Assembly (NCBI GenBank): GCA_900767675.1
Contig: CAAFZX010000007.1
Location: forward strand, 62,001 to 126,000
Direction of reading: 5' to 3'
DNA from: an uncultured Collinsella sp.
GTDB taxonomy: Bacteria > Actinomycetota > Coriobacteriia > Coriobacteriales > Coriobacteriaceae
Length of the DNA stretch: 64,000 nt
Shown here in pieces: positions 45,116 to 53,876 of this stretch. Made by a program: the position numbers and the translations under genes. Under the pieces are notes generated by a model. It had not been told where the DNA came from and did not search any database. It worked only from the letters and a program-made list of their open reading frames with translations. How positions within the stretch are numbered: position 1 is the stretch's first letter; every line of letters begins with the position of its first letter.

Positions 45116-46638
45116 TGGCGTTCGAGACGTTTGCCGTACACGCGGCCTGTATCCGCGGCGTCGAGGCAATTCCCGTCACCGTCGAGGTCTCGCTTGCCGG
45201 TGGCGTTCCGGGCATCCAGATGCTCGGCATTCCGAGTATGGAGGTGATGGAGTCGCGCGGGCGTATCCGGTGCGCCATGCGCTCGGCAGGCTTCGAGATC
45301 CCGCGCTCTGGCATTACCGTCAACCTGGCACCCGGCGATATCCGTAAAACTGGTAGCGGGTTTGACCTGCCGATTGCCATCGCGGTTCTGGCGGCCGATG
45401 GGCAGATTCCCCGTGACAACCTCGATCGCTGCCTTATCGCAGGTGAGCTTGGTCTGGACGGCACCGTGCTGCCCGTCAAGGGTGAGGTGGCGTTTCAGCT
45501 GTTGGCGCGCGATATGGGGCTTTCCTTTATCGCCGGTAGGTCCGATCAGCATGTCCCGCTTGCGGGCGTTGACTGCGGGTTTATTGACCATCTATCTCAG
45601 CTTGCCCACGGCATGGGCGATGCCGCACGGCGTTATCTGGATTCTGAAGTGCTCGAGGCGACCTTTGAGCCCGAGCTCGATTATGCCGACGTTCTGGGGC
45701 AGGAGGTCGCCAAACGTGGCATGGCGCTTGCGGCCGCCGGTGAGCTCGGCCTGCTCATGATCGGCTCGCCCGGTTCGGGCAAGACCATGCTTGCGCGGCG
45801 CATGACGGGCATTTTGCCCGAGCTTTCTCTCGAGGATCAGCAAGAGGCGCTTTGCATCCATTCGGTCTTGGGCGAGAACATCGATGGCCTGCTGGCGGGG
45901 CACCGGCCCTTCCGCAGCCCGCATCACAGCATTTCGACCGCGGGGCTCATCGGCGGCGGGCGTCCGGTGCATCCGGGCGAAATTAGCCTGGCTCATGGCG
46001 GCGTTCTCTTTTTGGACGAGCTCGCCGAGTTTCCCACCGGCGTGCTGCAGACGCTGCGTCAGCCCATCGAGCGTGGGTACGTGAGGATCGTGCGCGTTGA
46101 CGGGGCCTTTACGTTCCCGTCGCGCTTTCAGCTGCTAGCCGCGAGTAATCCCTGCCCCTGCGGGTTTTTGGGCGATCGCGAAGTGCCGTGCCGTTGTTCC
46201 GCGTCGATGGTCGAGCGCTATCGGGGCAAGTTGCGCGGTCCTTTGGCTGATCGTATCGACATGATGATCGACGTGACCCGCCCCGATCCCCAGGTGATCA
46301 TTGAGGGCGCGGAGGGTATGTCATCGGCCGAGCTGCGCGATTACGTCGTGCGTGGGCGCGCCTTTCGCGCCTGGCGTGAATCCCGTATGGACGATGCGGA
46401 CACCGAGGCCGGGCAAGATGAGTCTCGCTCCATTGACGGCGTCGTATCGACCTTTGGGCTTGATGAGGCCGCCGAGAAATGCGTGCTTGGCCTGTCGAAG
46501 CGCACGCATCTCACGGGCCGCGGCATCGTGCGCCTGGTACGCATCGCGCGCACGATCGCCGATGTTGCCGAAAGCGAACGGGTGTCGCAAGATCACGTGC
46601 TCGAGGCGGCGATGTACCAGGGAAGGAGGGACCAATGA
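45115..46638 (+). CDS. comM: YifB/ComM-family Mg-chelatase-like AAA+ ATPase
   Basis: A 507-residue AAA+ protein related to ComM, a branch-migration helicase that extends heteroduplex during natural transformation in Gram-negatives. N-terminal Lon-like ChlI domain (FAVHAACIRGVEAIPVTVEV onward), Walker A GSPGSGKTM with Lys223, RPFRSPHHSISTAGLIGGG, Walker B LFLDELAEFP, and a C-terminal helical Mg-chelatase subunit domain. It overlaps both neighbours by one to four bases. Confidence 0.93.
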   Translation: MAFETFAVHAACIRGVEAIPVTVEVSLAGGVPGIQMLGIPSMEVMESRGRIRCAMRSAGFEIPRSGITVNLAPGDIRKTGSGFDLPIAIAVLAADGQIPRDNLDRCLIAGELGLDGTVLPVKGEVAFQLLARDMGLSFIAGRSDQHVPLAGVDCGFIDHLSQLAHGMGDAARRYLDSEVLEATFEPELDYADVLGQEVAKRGMALAAAGELGLLMIGSPGSGKTMLARRMTGILPELSLEDQQEALCIHSVLGENIDGLLAGHRPFRSPHHSISTAGLIGGGRPVHPGEISLAHGGVLFLDELAEFPTGVLQTLRQPIERGYVRIVRVDGAFTFPSRFQLLAASNPCPCGFLGDREVPCRCSASMVERYRGKLRGPLADRIDMMIDVTRPDPQVIIEGAEGMSSAELRDYVVRGRAFRAWRESRMDDADTEAGQDESRSIDGVVSTFGLDEAAEKCVLGLSKRTHLTGRGIVRLVRIARTIADVAESERVSQDHVLEAAMYQGRRDQ

Positions 46639-47570
46639 TGGCCGAGGGGACCTTCGAACTGCATCCAGGTGATGCGTTGTATCCCGAGACCGTTTTAGAG
46701 CTTTCTGATGTACCCCAGACACTCTATGTGCGCGGCAACGCCGAGGTGCTTTCGACGCCTGCGCTATCCATCATCGGTGCACGCAAGGCATCGCCGTACG
46801 GTCTCGCCGTGGCGGAACTTGCGGCCAAGGTGGCGGTCGAGGCGGGAGTGACGGTAGTCTCGGGCGGTGCGGTCGGCTGCGACCAGGCGTCGGGTTGGGC
46901 TGCGGTCAACTCCGGGGGCAAACACGTCGTGGTACTGGGGACTGGCGCCGATGTTGTCTATCCGCGCTCGAGCACCGGCCTCATCACGCGCACACTCGAT
47001 ACGGGCGGAGCGGTCGTTTCGATTTCGCCGTGGGGTATGGGACCGCGTAAGTTCGCCTTTCCACGGCGCAATCGCGTAATCGCCGCCTTGTCGCAGGCGC
47101 TCTTTGTTTCCGAGGCGGGCATGCCTTCCGGGACGTTTTCTACAGCCGAGGCTGCTATGGATTTGGGGCGCGAACTTCTTGCCGTGCCGGGTTCGATCCT
47201 ATCGCCTGAGTCGCGTGGCACGAATTACCTCATTGCGAACGGTGCCTGCTGCATCATCGACGAGGAATCAATCGAGATGGCCATCTCGCGCATCTACGGC
47301 ACGCTGCGCTACTCGCGTCCCGATGCACCCGGTATTGCCGATCTTGACCCCACGCAGCAGGCCGTGATGCACGCGCTTATCGCCTCGCCGCTCAAGGTCG
47401 ACGACATTGCCGCGCTCGTCTCGCTTGATGCTGTCGGCGTGCTCAAGCTCTTGGGCTCGCTCGAGCTCGAGGGCCTTATCGAACGCATGATGGATGGAAG
47501 GTATGCGCCCTCAAAGTTTGCGCTTCACGCCCAGACGCCCTTCGGTCACAATGGAAAGCGTGTCAATTAG
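46635..47570 (+). CDS. dprA: DNA processing protein DprA
   Basis: Loads RecA onto incoming single-stranded DNA during transformation; also present in bacteria with no known competence. 311 residues with the Rossmann-like DprA core: IGARKASPYG, VSGGAVGCDQASGWAA, and the FPRRNRVIAALSQALFV basic motif; C-terminal winged helix (about 240-295). The N-terminal SAM/helix-hairpin domain of longer homologues is absent. ATG 46635 overlaps comM by four bases (ATGA) after GGAAGGAGGG. Confidence 0.93.
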   Translation: MMAEGTFELHPGDALYPETVLELSDVPQTLYVRGNAEVLSTPALSIIGARKASPYGLAVAELAAKVAVEAGVTVVSGGAVGCDQASGWAAVNSGGKHVVVLGTGADVVYPRSSTGLITRTLDTGGAVVSISPWGMGPRKFAFPRRNRVIAALSQALFVSEAGMPSGTFSTAEAAMDLGRELLAVPGSILSPESRGTNYLIANGACCIIDEESIEMAISRIYGTLRYSRPDAPGIADLDPTQQAVMHALIASPLKVDDIAALVSLDAVGVLKLLGSLELEGLIERMMDGRYAPSKFALHAQTPFGHNGKRVN

Positions 47571-47584
47571 AAAGGTGTTTGCAG

Positions 47585-48922
47585 ATGCAGTTCGATCAGG
47601 TGACGGTTATCGGTGGCGGTCTGGCGGGTTCGGAATGTGCGATCCAGCTGGCAGATCGCGGGTTTGCCGTAAAGCTGTGCGAGATGCGCCCCCAGGTGAG
47701 CTCTCCGGCCCACCATACCGATCACTTGGCCGAGCTCGTCTGCTCAAATTCGTTTAAGTCGACCCGTCCGGATTCCGCTGCTGGCCTACTGAAGGCCGAG
47801 CTCGAGCGCATGGGTTCAGTGCTGCTCGATTGCGCCCATCGTGCGGCCGTTCCCGCTGGCGGTGCCCTGGCGGTCGACCGCGTCAAGTTTTCCGAGCTTG
47901 TCGAGGCCGAGGTTGCCGCCCGACCCAATATCGAGGTCGTGCACGGCGAGGTCACGCAGATTCCCGATGGCCACGTGGTCATTGCCGCGGGCCCGCTGTG
48001 TTCGCCGGCATTGAGCGAAGAGGTCATGAAGCTCGTCGGTGGCGACGCCTTGGCGTTCTTTGACGCTGCCGCGCCAATCGTCGATGCCTCCACGCTCGAT
48101 ATGGACGTGTTGTTCTCGCAGTCGCGCTACGAGGAGCAGGGGAGCGGCGACTATCTCAACGCTCCGCTCAACAAGGAGGAGTACGAGGCCTTTATCGAGG
48201 CACTCACCACCGCCGACCGCGTGGTGCTCAAGGACTTTGAGGGCGGCGACCTCTTCCAGGCCTGTCAGCCCGCCGAGGAGGTCGCCCGTACCGGCAAGGA
48301 TGCTATCCGCTTTGGCGCCATGAAGCCCGTCGGTCTCACCGACCCGCGAACCGGTCGTCGTCCTTGGGCGGCGATTCAGCTGCGTGCCGAGAACAAGGAA
48401 AAGACCGCCTATAACCTGGTGGGCTTCCAGACTAATCTGACCTTTGGTGAGCAAAAACGTGTCTTCCATATGGTTCCCGGTTTGGAGAATGCCGAGTTCT
48501 TCCGTTATGGTGTCATGCACCGCAATACCTTTGTCGACGCGCCGCACGTTCTTGACGGCACCTTTGCCGTGCCTGGCACGGGTGTGCGCCTCGCCGGTCA
48601 GATCACCGGCACCGAGGGGTACATGGAAGCGGTGGCGACCGGTCTGCTTGCTGCGCTCAACACCTATGCCGAGGCTATCGGTGCGGCTTCTGTGGAGCTT
48701 CCTCGTGTGGGCGCCCTGGGTGCGCTCGTGGGCTATGCGACCGATCCGGCAACCGTGGGCTACCAGCCCATGCATGTTAATTTTGGCCTGGTGCCGCCGC
48801 TCGAGGACGGCAAGCGCCGCAGTAAGCGCGACCGCTACCAGGCTTATGCGGATCGCGCCCTCGAGGCCCTCGATGCCTACTTGGCCACGCGCTCCGACTT
48901 GTTTGGAGGCGACCGGTCATAG
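47585..48922 (+). CDS. trmFO: tRNA (uracil-5-)-methyltransferase TrmFO
   Basis: Folate- and FAD-dependent enzyme that makes m5U54 in the tRNA T loop. 445 residues: FAD motif GGGLAGSECAIQLADRG at the N-terminus, SNSFKSTRPDSAAGLLKAEL, and late TGTEGYMEAVATGLLAAL, all typical of TrmFO. ATG 47585 has AAAGG nine bases upstream; a TTG two codons earlier is less likely. xerC follows directly and overlaps, the same trmFO-xerC order as in Bacillus. Confidence 0.95.
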   Translation: MQFDQVTVIGGGLAGSECAIQLADRGFAVKLCEMRPQVSSPAHHTDHLAELVCSNSFKSTRPDSAAGLLKAELERMGSVLLDCAHRAAVPAGGALAVDRVKFSELVEAEVAARPNIEVVHGEVTQIPDGHVVIAAGPLCSPALSEEVMKLVGGDALAFFDAAAPIVDASTLDMDVLFSQSRYEEQGSGDYLNAPLNKEEYEAFIEALTTADRVVLKDFEGGDLFQACQPAEEVARTGKDAIRFGAMKPVGLTDPRTGRRPWAAIQLRAENKEKTAYNLVGFQTNLTFGEQKRVFHMVPGLENAEFFRYGVMHRNTFVDAPHVLDGTFAVPGTGVRLAGQITGTEGYMEAVATGLLAALNTYAEAIGAASVELPRVGALGALVGYATDPATVGYQPMHVNFGLVPPLEDGKRRSKRDRYQAYADRALEALDAYLATRSDLFGGDRS

Positions 48923-49839
48923 CCTTTGACCTGTACGATACCGTCGACTCGTTTATCGCCTACATCGCCCGTGTCGAGGGGCTCTCTCCCAATACGGTGA
49001 CTGCCTATGGATCGCGGTTGGAGCGCTTTGCTGCATGGTGCGAGCGTACGGGTGTCGATGCGCGTATGGCCGACGTGCGTACCGTCCGCGCGTATTTGGC
49101 CGAGCTTTCGCGCGAGCAGGTGGCGCCTCGCACCCTTGCGGCACATTTGTCGTCTATTCGGTCGTTTTATCGTTGGATGGCTGCCGAGGGAATCGTGGAA
49201 GGTGATGCGGTCTCGGCGATTTCCTCGCCCAAGCTGCCGCGCGACCTGCCCGGTGTGCTGACGACCCAGCAGGTCGAGGCGCTCCTCAAAGCCCCCGACA
49301 CCTCAACACCCGCGGGACTGCGCGATGCGGCGATGCTTGAGCTTCTTTATGCATCCGGCGCGCGCATCTCAGAGCTTGCGGCGCTCAATGCGGAATCCAT
49401 CTCATGGTCCGAGCGCACGCTGCGGCTATGGGGCAAGGGGAGCAAGGAACGTATCGTTCCTCTGTATCGTCGCGCACTCGAGGCGACGCGCACCTATGTC
49501 GAGGAGGGGAGACCGGCGCTGCTCACGCAGGCAAAGCGCCGCGAAGCCGCAGCCGGCCTGCATCCGCTGCTTATTTCTGCGCGCGGCAATCGCATGAGTG
49601 CCGCTATGCTCAGACGACGGTTCCATATGCTGGCGACGCTCGCCGGCATCCCTGCCGACATTGCCCCGCATGCGATGCGCCACACCTTTGCGACCGATCT
49701 ACTCGAGGGTGGCGCGGACCTGCGCTCGGTTCAAGAGCTGCTCGGGCATGCGAGCCTGTCCACGACGCAGATCTACACGCATCTCACGCCCGACCGGCTT
49801 AAGCGCGCCGTGACCCAAGCCCATCCCCGGGGCGAGTAA
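48919..49839 (+). CDS. xerC: Tyrosine recombinase XerC, apparently with an ATA start
   Basis: Site-specific recombinase that resolves chromosome dimers at dif. About 306 residues. Core-binding domain begins FDLYDTVDSFIAYIARVEG and LSPNTVTAYGSRL; catalytic residues are Arg in GARISEL, Lys in GKGSKERIVPL, His-x-x-Arg in HAMRHTFAT, and the late LGHASLSTTQIYTH with His and Tyr. No ATG, GTG or TTG precedes the domain in frame. ATA 48919-48921 lies nine bases after GGAGG and overlaps the trmFO stop as ATAG, like a normal ATGA junction. The first conventional start, GTG 48997, would cut off most of the first helix. Confidence 0.9.
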   Translation: MAFDLYDTVDSFIAYIARVEGLSPNTVTAYGSRLERFAAWCERTGVDARMADVRTVRAYLAELSREQVAPRTLAAHLSSIRSFYRWMAAEGIVEGDAVSAISSPKLPRDLPGVLTTQQVEALLKAPDTSTPAGLRDAAMLELLYASGARISELAALNAESISWSERTLRLWGKGSKERIVPLYRRALEATRTYVEEGRPALLTQAKRREAAAGLHPLLISARGNRMSAAMLRRRFHMLATLAGIPADIAPHAMRHTFATDLLEGGADLRSVQELLGHASLSTTQIYTHLTPDRLKRAVTQAHPRGE

Positions 49840-49885
49840 GCTGGGTGGCTCACGTTGTGCTTAGGTGTGTGGTTTTGATTGCGGG

Positions 49886-49914
49886 TTGGCAGGAAGAGGT
49901 AATCCTGCTATCAT
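49886..49914 (+). promoter_or_regulatory. Promoter of rpsB-tsf
   Basis: TTGGCA (49886-49891) and TATCAT (49909-49914), 17-base spacer, each five of six consensus bases. Predicts a leader of about 135 bases. Confidence 0.75.
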
Positions 49915-49921
49915 TCATCGG

Positions 49922-50055
49922 GTTGCTTCACGGCAACAGGTTTTTATCACGCACGCGCGGCTACTTCATACCGTGGTGCCCGGGCTTTGGTAGCACATGT
50001 CCGGGTTGGTTTTGGAGGATGACCCCGCGCGGAGGCAAACCACAGGAGGTTTAAC
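49922..50055 (+). promoter_or_regulatory. Structured rpsB leader
   Basis: A small hairpin GTTGC/GCAAC (49922-49937) is followed by AGGTTTTT. Then CGCGCGG (49954-49960) pairs with CCGCGCG (50025-50031), enclosing CCCGG (49979-49983) paired with CCGGG (50001-50005). The folded domain ends just before the AGGAGG ribosome site. S2 autoregulates rpsB-tsf through its leader in other bacteria; a similar role is inferred. Confidence 0.5.
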
Positions 50056-50784
50056 ATGGCTACCAAGATTAATATCCGCACCCTGCTCGAGGCCGGCTGC
50101 CACTTTGGTCACCAGACCCGTCGCTGGAACCCCAAGATGAAGCCGTTCATCTTCGGTGAGCGCAACGGCATCTACATCCTCGACCTCAAGCAGACCATCC
50201 TCGACGCCGACCAGGCCTACACCTTCGTCAAGAACGTCGCCAAGGGCGGCAACGTGCTGTTCGTCGGCACCAAGAAGCAGGCTCAGGAGGCCGTCAAGAA
50301 CGCCGCTGAGCGCGCCAACATGCCTTATATCAACCAGCGTTGGCTCGGCGGCATGCTGACCAACTTCGTTACCATCCGCTCCCGCATCAACCGCATGGAG
50401 GAGCTTGAGGCTATGGTCGAGGACGGCCGCATGGCAGTTCTCCCCAAGAAGGAGCAGGCTGTGCTCGGTAAGGAGCTCACCAAGCTCCAGACCAACCTCG
50501 GTGGCGCCCGCGACATGAAGGGTCTGCCCCAGGCTCTCTTCGTTATCGACACCAAGCGCGAGGAGAACGCCATCAAGGAGGCCCAGCGCCTGAACATCCC
50601 CGTCGTCGCTCTGATCGACACCAATTCCGATCCCGACGAGGTCGAGTACGGCATCCCCTGCAACGATGACGCCATCTCCGCTGTCACCCTTATGTGCGAG
50701 CTCATGGCTGACGCCTGCCTCGCTGGCTCCGGCAAGGAGCAGGTCTCCGAGGCCGAGATGGCCGCTGAGCCCAAGGCCGAGTAA
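50056..50784 (+). CDS. rpsB: 30S ribosomal protein S2
   Basis: Small-subunit protein, late in assembly. 242 residues: CHFGHQTRRWNPKMKPFIFG, RNGIYILDLKQT, NQRWLGGMLTNF and IDTNSDPDEVEYGIPCNDDA, all S2 hallmarks. AGGAGG precedes the ATG. Followed 45 bases later by tsf, the near-universal rpsB-tsf pair. Confidence 0.97.
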   Translation: MATKINIRTLLEAGCHFGHQTRRWNPKMKPFIFGERNGIYILDLKQTILDADQAYTFVKNVAKGGNVLFVGTKKQAQEAVKNAAERANMPYINQRWLGGMLTNFVTIRSRINRMEELEAMVEDGRMAVLPKKEQAVLGKELTKLQTNLGGARDMKGLPQALFVIDTKREENAIKEAQRLNIPVVALIDTNSDPDEVEYGIPCNDDAISAVTLMCELMADACLAGSGKEQVSEAEMAAEPKAE

Positions 50785-50829
50785 ATCAGTCTTAGTTAAT
50801 TCTTTTTCATCTCTTTGAAAGGAACCACA

Positions 50830-51699
50830 ATGGCCCAGATTACCGCCGCTATGGTCAAGCAGCTCCGCGAGATGACCGACTCCCCGATGATGGAGTGCAA
50901 GAAGGCTCTCGTCGAGGCTGACGGCGACATGGACGCCGCTGTCGACGTTCTGCGCAAGAACGGCCTCGCCAAGGCTGCCAAGAAGGCTGGCCGTGAGACC
51001 AACGAGGGCGCTGTCGCCGCGTTCGTCTCTGAGGACGGCAAGACCGGCGCTCTGCTCGAGCTCTCCTGCGAGACCGACTTCGTCGGCTCCAACGCCAAGT
51101 TCACCGGCTTTGCTTCCAAGGTCGCTGAGGTTGTCGCTACCACCGAGCCTGCTGACGTCGACGCTCTGCTCGAGAAGCCGATGGGCGAGGAGACCGTTTC
51201 CTCCGAGCTCACCGAGATGATTCACATCATGGGCGAGAACATGAAGATCTCCCGTTTCGCCGCCCGCAAGGCCGAGAACGGCGCTCTCGCTTCTTACATC
51301 CACATGGGTGGTAAGATCGGCGTCCTCGTCGAGTTCGCTTTCGAGAAGGCCGAGACCGCTCAGGCTGAGTCCTTCAAGACCTTTGCTCACGACGTTGCCC
51401 TTCAGGTTGCCGCCGTCGCCCCGATCTGCGCTACCCGCGATCAGGTTCCGGCCGAGACCGTCGAGCACGAGAAGCAGATCTACATGGCTCAGGCTGCCGA
51501 GTCCGGCAAGCCCGAGGCTATCCAGGAGAAGATGGCTGTTGGCCGTCTGGAGAAGTTCTACAAGCAGTCCGTGCTCACCGAGCAGGAGTTCATCAAGGAC
51601 AGCTCCCTCACCATCAAGAAGTACGCTGAGCAGGTCTCCAAGGAGCTCGGCGACACCATTACCGTCGTTGCCTTTGACCGTCTGGTCCGTGGCGAGTAA
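50830..51699 (+). CDS. tsf: Elongation factor Ts
   Basis: Nucleotide exchange factor for EF-Tu. 289 residues: N-terminal UBA-like domain VKQLREMTDSPMMECKKAL, the CETDFV core motif, and a second core domain ending SKELGDTITV. ATG 50830 follows GAAAGGAA. A strong terminator follows, closing the rpsB-tsf unit. Confidence 0.97.
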   Translation: MAQITAAMVKQLREMTDSPMMECKKALVEADGDMDAAVDVLRKNGLAKAAKKAGRETNEGAVAAFVSEDGKTGALLELSCETDFVGSNAKFTGFASKVAEVVATTEPADVDALLEKPMGEETVSSELTEMIHIMGENMKISRFAARKAENGALASYIHMGGKIGVLVEFAFEKAETAQAESFKTFAHDVALQVAAVAPICATRDQVPAETVEHEKQIYMAQAAESGKPEAIQEKMAVGRLEKFYKQSVLTEQEFIKDSSLTIKKYAEQVSKELGDTITVVAFDRLVRGE

Positions 51700-51723
51700 A
51701 TAAGCTCTTGTAGCTGGTAATGA

Positions 51724-51757
51724 GCAGGCTGTGGGTTTTACTCACAGCCTGCTTTTT
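51724..51757 (+). terminator. Terminator after tsf
   Basis: GCAGGCTGTG pairs perfectly with CACAGCCTGC, followed by TTTTT. Confidence 0.92.
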
Positions 51758-51816
51758 CATGGCTCCCCGTTAAGCCTTTGATATTATGTTGTGAGTCTAA
51801 TTAAAGGAGGATCGCT

Positions 51817-52539
51817 TTGTCCGACATCCGATATAAACGCGTGCTTCTGAAGCTCTCCGGCGAAGCGCTGATGGGCGATGGCAACTACGGCATCGACCCC
51901 AAGGTTACCGATCATCTTGCCAAGCAGGTCAAGGAGCTGCTCGCCGTTGGTCATGAGGTTGGCGTCGTTGTCGGCGGCGGCAACATTTTCCGCGGCATGG
52001 CCGGCGCCGCCGGTGGTATGGACCGCGCCCAGGCCGATTACATGGGCATGCTCGCTACCGTTATGAACGCGCTTGCCCTGCAGGATGCCTTTGAGCACAA
52101 CGATGTTCCCTGCCGCGTGATGAGCGCTATCCAGATGAACGAGATCTGCGAGCCCTATATTCGCCGTCGCGCCATCAACCACCTGTCCAAGGGTAACGTC
52201 GTTATATTTGCCGCCGGATCGGGCAATCCGTACTTTACGACTGACACTGCCGCGGCCCTTCGCGCCTGCGAGATCGGTGCCGAGATTCTGATTAAAGCCA
52301 CCAAGGTTGATGGCATCTACGACAAGGATCCCGTCAAGTGCTCCGACGCCGTCCGCTTTGACAAGATCACCTATCACGAGGTGCTCGTTCGCGGCCTGCA
52401 GGTTATGGATTCCACGGCTACGGCTCTTTGCCAGGACAACCGTATGCCCATTTTGGTCCTCAACATCGATGGCGAGGACACCGTCAAGCGCGCGCTCGCG
52501 GGTGAGCCCGTCGGCACGCTCGTCTATCAGGAGGATTAA
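51817..52539 (+). CDS. pyrH: UMP kinase
   Basis: Phosphorylates UMP to UDP; hexameric bacterial enzyme of the amino-acid kinase fold. 240 residues: VLLKLSGEALMG, VVGGGNIFRG, and GSGNPYFTTDTAAALRA with the TDTAA substrate loop. Start is TTG with AAAGGAGG upstream. First of pyrH-frr-uppS-cdsA-dxr-rseP-ispG-proS, all closely spaced. A TATTAT at 51782 may be its -10, but no good -35 was found. Confidence 0.96.
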   Translation: MSDIRYKRVLLKLSGEALMGDGNYGIDPKVTDHLAKQVKELLAVGHEVGVVVGGGNIFRGMAGAAGGMDRAQADYMGMLATVMNALALQDAFEHNDVPCRVMSAIQMNEICEPYIRRRAINHLSKGNVVIFAAGSGNPYFTTDTAAALRACEIGAEILIKATKVDGIYDKDPVKCSDAVRFDKITYHEVLVRGLQVMDSTATALCQDNRMPILVLNIDGEDTVKRALAGEPVGTLVYQED

Positions 52540-52541
52540 GC

Positions 52542-53078
52542 ATGGCAGAGAACATCACCGCCCACATGGACAAGTCACTCGAGTCCCTCAAGCACAACTT
52601 CTCCAAGGTCCGCACTGGCCGCGCTAACGCCAACATCCTGTCTGACATCACCGTCGACTACTACGGTGTTCCCACGCCCGTCACGCAGGTTGCCGCCGTT
52701 AAGACCCCCGAGGCCCACATGCTGCTTATCGAGCCGTGGGATAAGGCACTCATTAATGCCATCGTCAAGGCCATCAGTGCCTCCGACCTGGGCATTACCC
52801 CCAACTCCGATGGTACCGTCGTACGTCTGCCGTTCCCGGCTCCCACCGAGGAGCGTCGTCGCGAGCTCGTTAAGGAGTGCCGCGAGTACGCCGAGCAGGC
52901 CAAGGTCTCCATCCGCAACATCCGCCGCGACTTTAACAACAAGCTCGAGCGCGACGAGGAGCTCACCGAGGACGATGTCCGTCGCGAGCAGGCCAAGGTC
53001 CAGAAGCATACCGACGAGTATGTTGCCAAGGTTGAGGAGCTTCTGAAGGAAAAAGAAGCCGAGGTCATGGAGATCTAA
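52542..53078 (+). CDS. frr: Ribosome recycling factor
   Basis: Splits post-termination ribosomes with EF-G. 178 residues. Typical motifs are KVRTGRANANIL, YYGVPTPVTQVA, and RRDFNNKLERDEELTEDD. It starts two bases after pyrH, consistent with translational coupling. Confidence 0.97.
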   Translation: MAENITAHMDKSLESLKHNFSKVRTGRANANILSDITVDYYGVPTPVTQVAAVKTPEAHMLLIEPWDKALINAIVKAISASDLGITPNSDGTVVRLPFPAPTEERRRELVKECREYAEQAKVSIRNIRRDFNNKLERDEELTEDDVRREQAKVQKHTDEYVAKVEELLKEKEAEVMEI

Positions 53079-53079
53079 G

Positions 53080-53874
53080 GTGCAATACGACGAGCATAAA
53101 CTGGTCGAGTACTTTGCCGACGCCCCTGCGGGCGTCGGTTTTTCCGACCTTGACCTCAATAACATTCCGCACCATATTTCGTGCATCATGGACGGTAACG
53201 GCCGTTGGGCCACGGCGCGCGGTCTTGCCCGCACCGAAGGCCACAAGGCCGGCATCGTCTCGCTGCGCGAGATCATTACCGCCTGCGTGCGCCTTGGCGT
53301 CGACGTGCTTTCGGCCTATGCGTTTTCGACCGAAAACTGGAATCGCCCGCAGCACGAAGTCAACGTTCTGATGCACCTGTTTGCCAAGACGTTTATCGAT
53401 GAGCTACCGCTGCTTAAGCGCGAGAACGTTCGCGTTGTCTTTTTGGGTGATATTTCCGCGCTGCCCAAGAAGACCCGCGACGTCTTTGAGCGCGGCCTTG
53501 CCGAGTGCGCCGACCATACCGGTATGACGCTGGCGCTGGCCGTTAACTACGGTGCCCGTGCCGAGATCACCCGTGCTGTCCGCCAGATCGCACTTGATGC
53601 CGCCGCTGGTAAGATCGATCCCGCCGTTATCGACGATGATATGGTTGCTTCGCACCTGTACACCGCCGGTCTTCCCGATCCGGAGCTCGTGATTCGCACT
53701 TCTGGCGAGTTGCGTCTTTCGAACTACCTGCTGTGGCAGGTTGCCTATTCCGAGTTCTATGTCACCGATACCTATTGGCCCGACTTTGATCGTTGGGGCC
53801 TTGTCGACGCCATTTTGGCCTACCAGGGTCGCGACCGCAGGTTTGGTGGACTGAGTAAGACCGAGGAGGCTTAA
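53080..53874 (+). CDS. uppS: Undecaprenyl diphosphate synthase (cis-prenyltransferase)
   Basis: Makes the C55 lipid carrier for cell-wall synthesis from FPP and IPP. 264 residues; active-site MDGNGRWATARG with the catalytic Asp, then STENWNRP, and the C-terminal RTSGELRLSNYLLWQ and YSEFYVTDTYWPDF motifs. The ~30-residue acidic N-terminal leader is longer than in Escherichia coli. GTG start one base after frr. Confidence 0.95.
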   Translation: MQYDEHKLVEYFADAPAGVGFSDLDLNNIPHHISCIMDGNGRWATARGLARTEGHKAGIVSLREIITACVRLGVDVLSAYAFSTENWNRPQHEVNVLMHLFAKTFIDELPLLKRENVRVVFLGDISALPKKTRDVFERGLAECADHTGMTLALAVNYGARAEITRAVRQIALDAAAGKIDPAVIDDDMVASHLYTAGLPDPELVIRTSGELRLSNYLLWQVAYSEFYVTDTYWPDFDRWGLVDAILAYQGRDRRFGGLSKTEEA

Positions 53875-53876
53875 TC

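Noticed and set aside
48919..49839. XerC as a phage or mobile-element integrase
   Set aside because: It is directly coupled to trmFO, of standard XerC length, and without att-like repeats or cargo. The chromosomal recombinase is the simpler reading.
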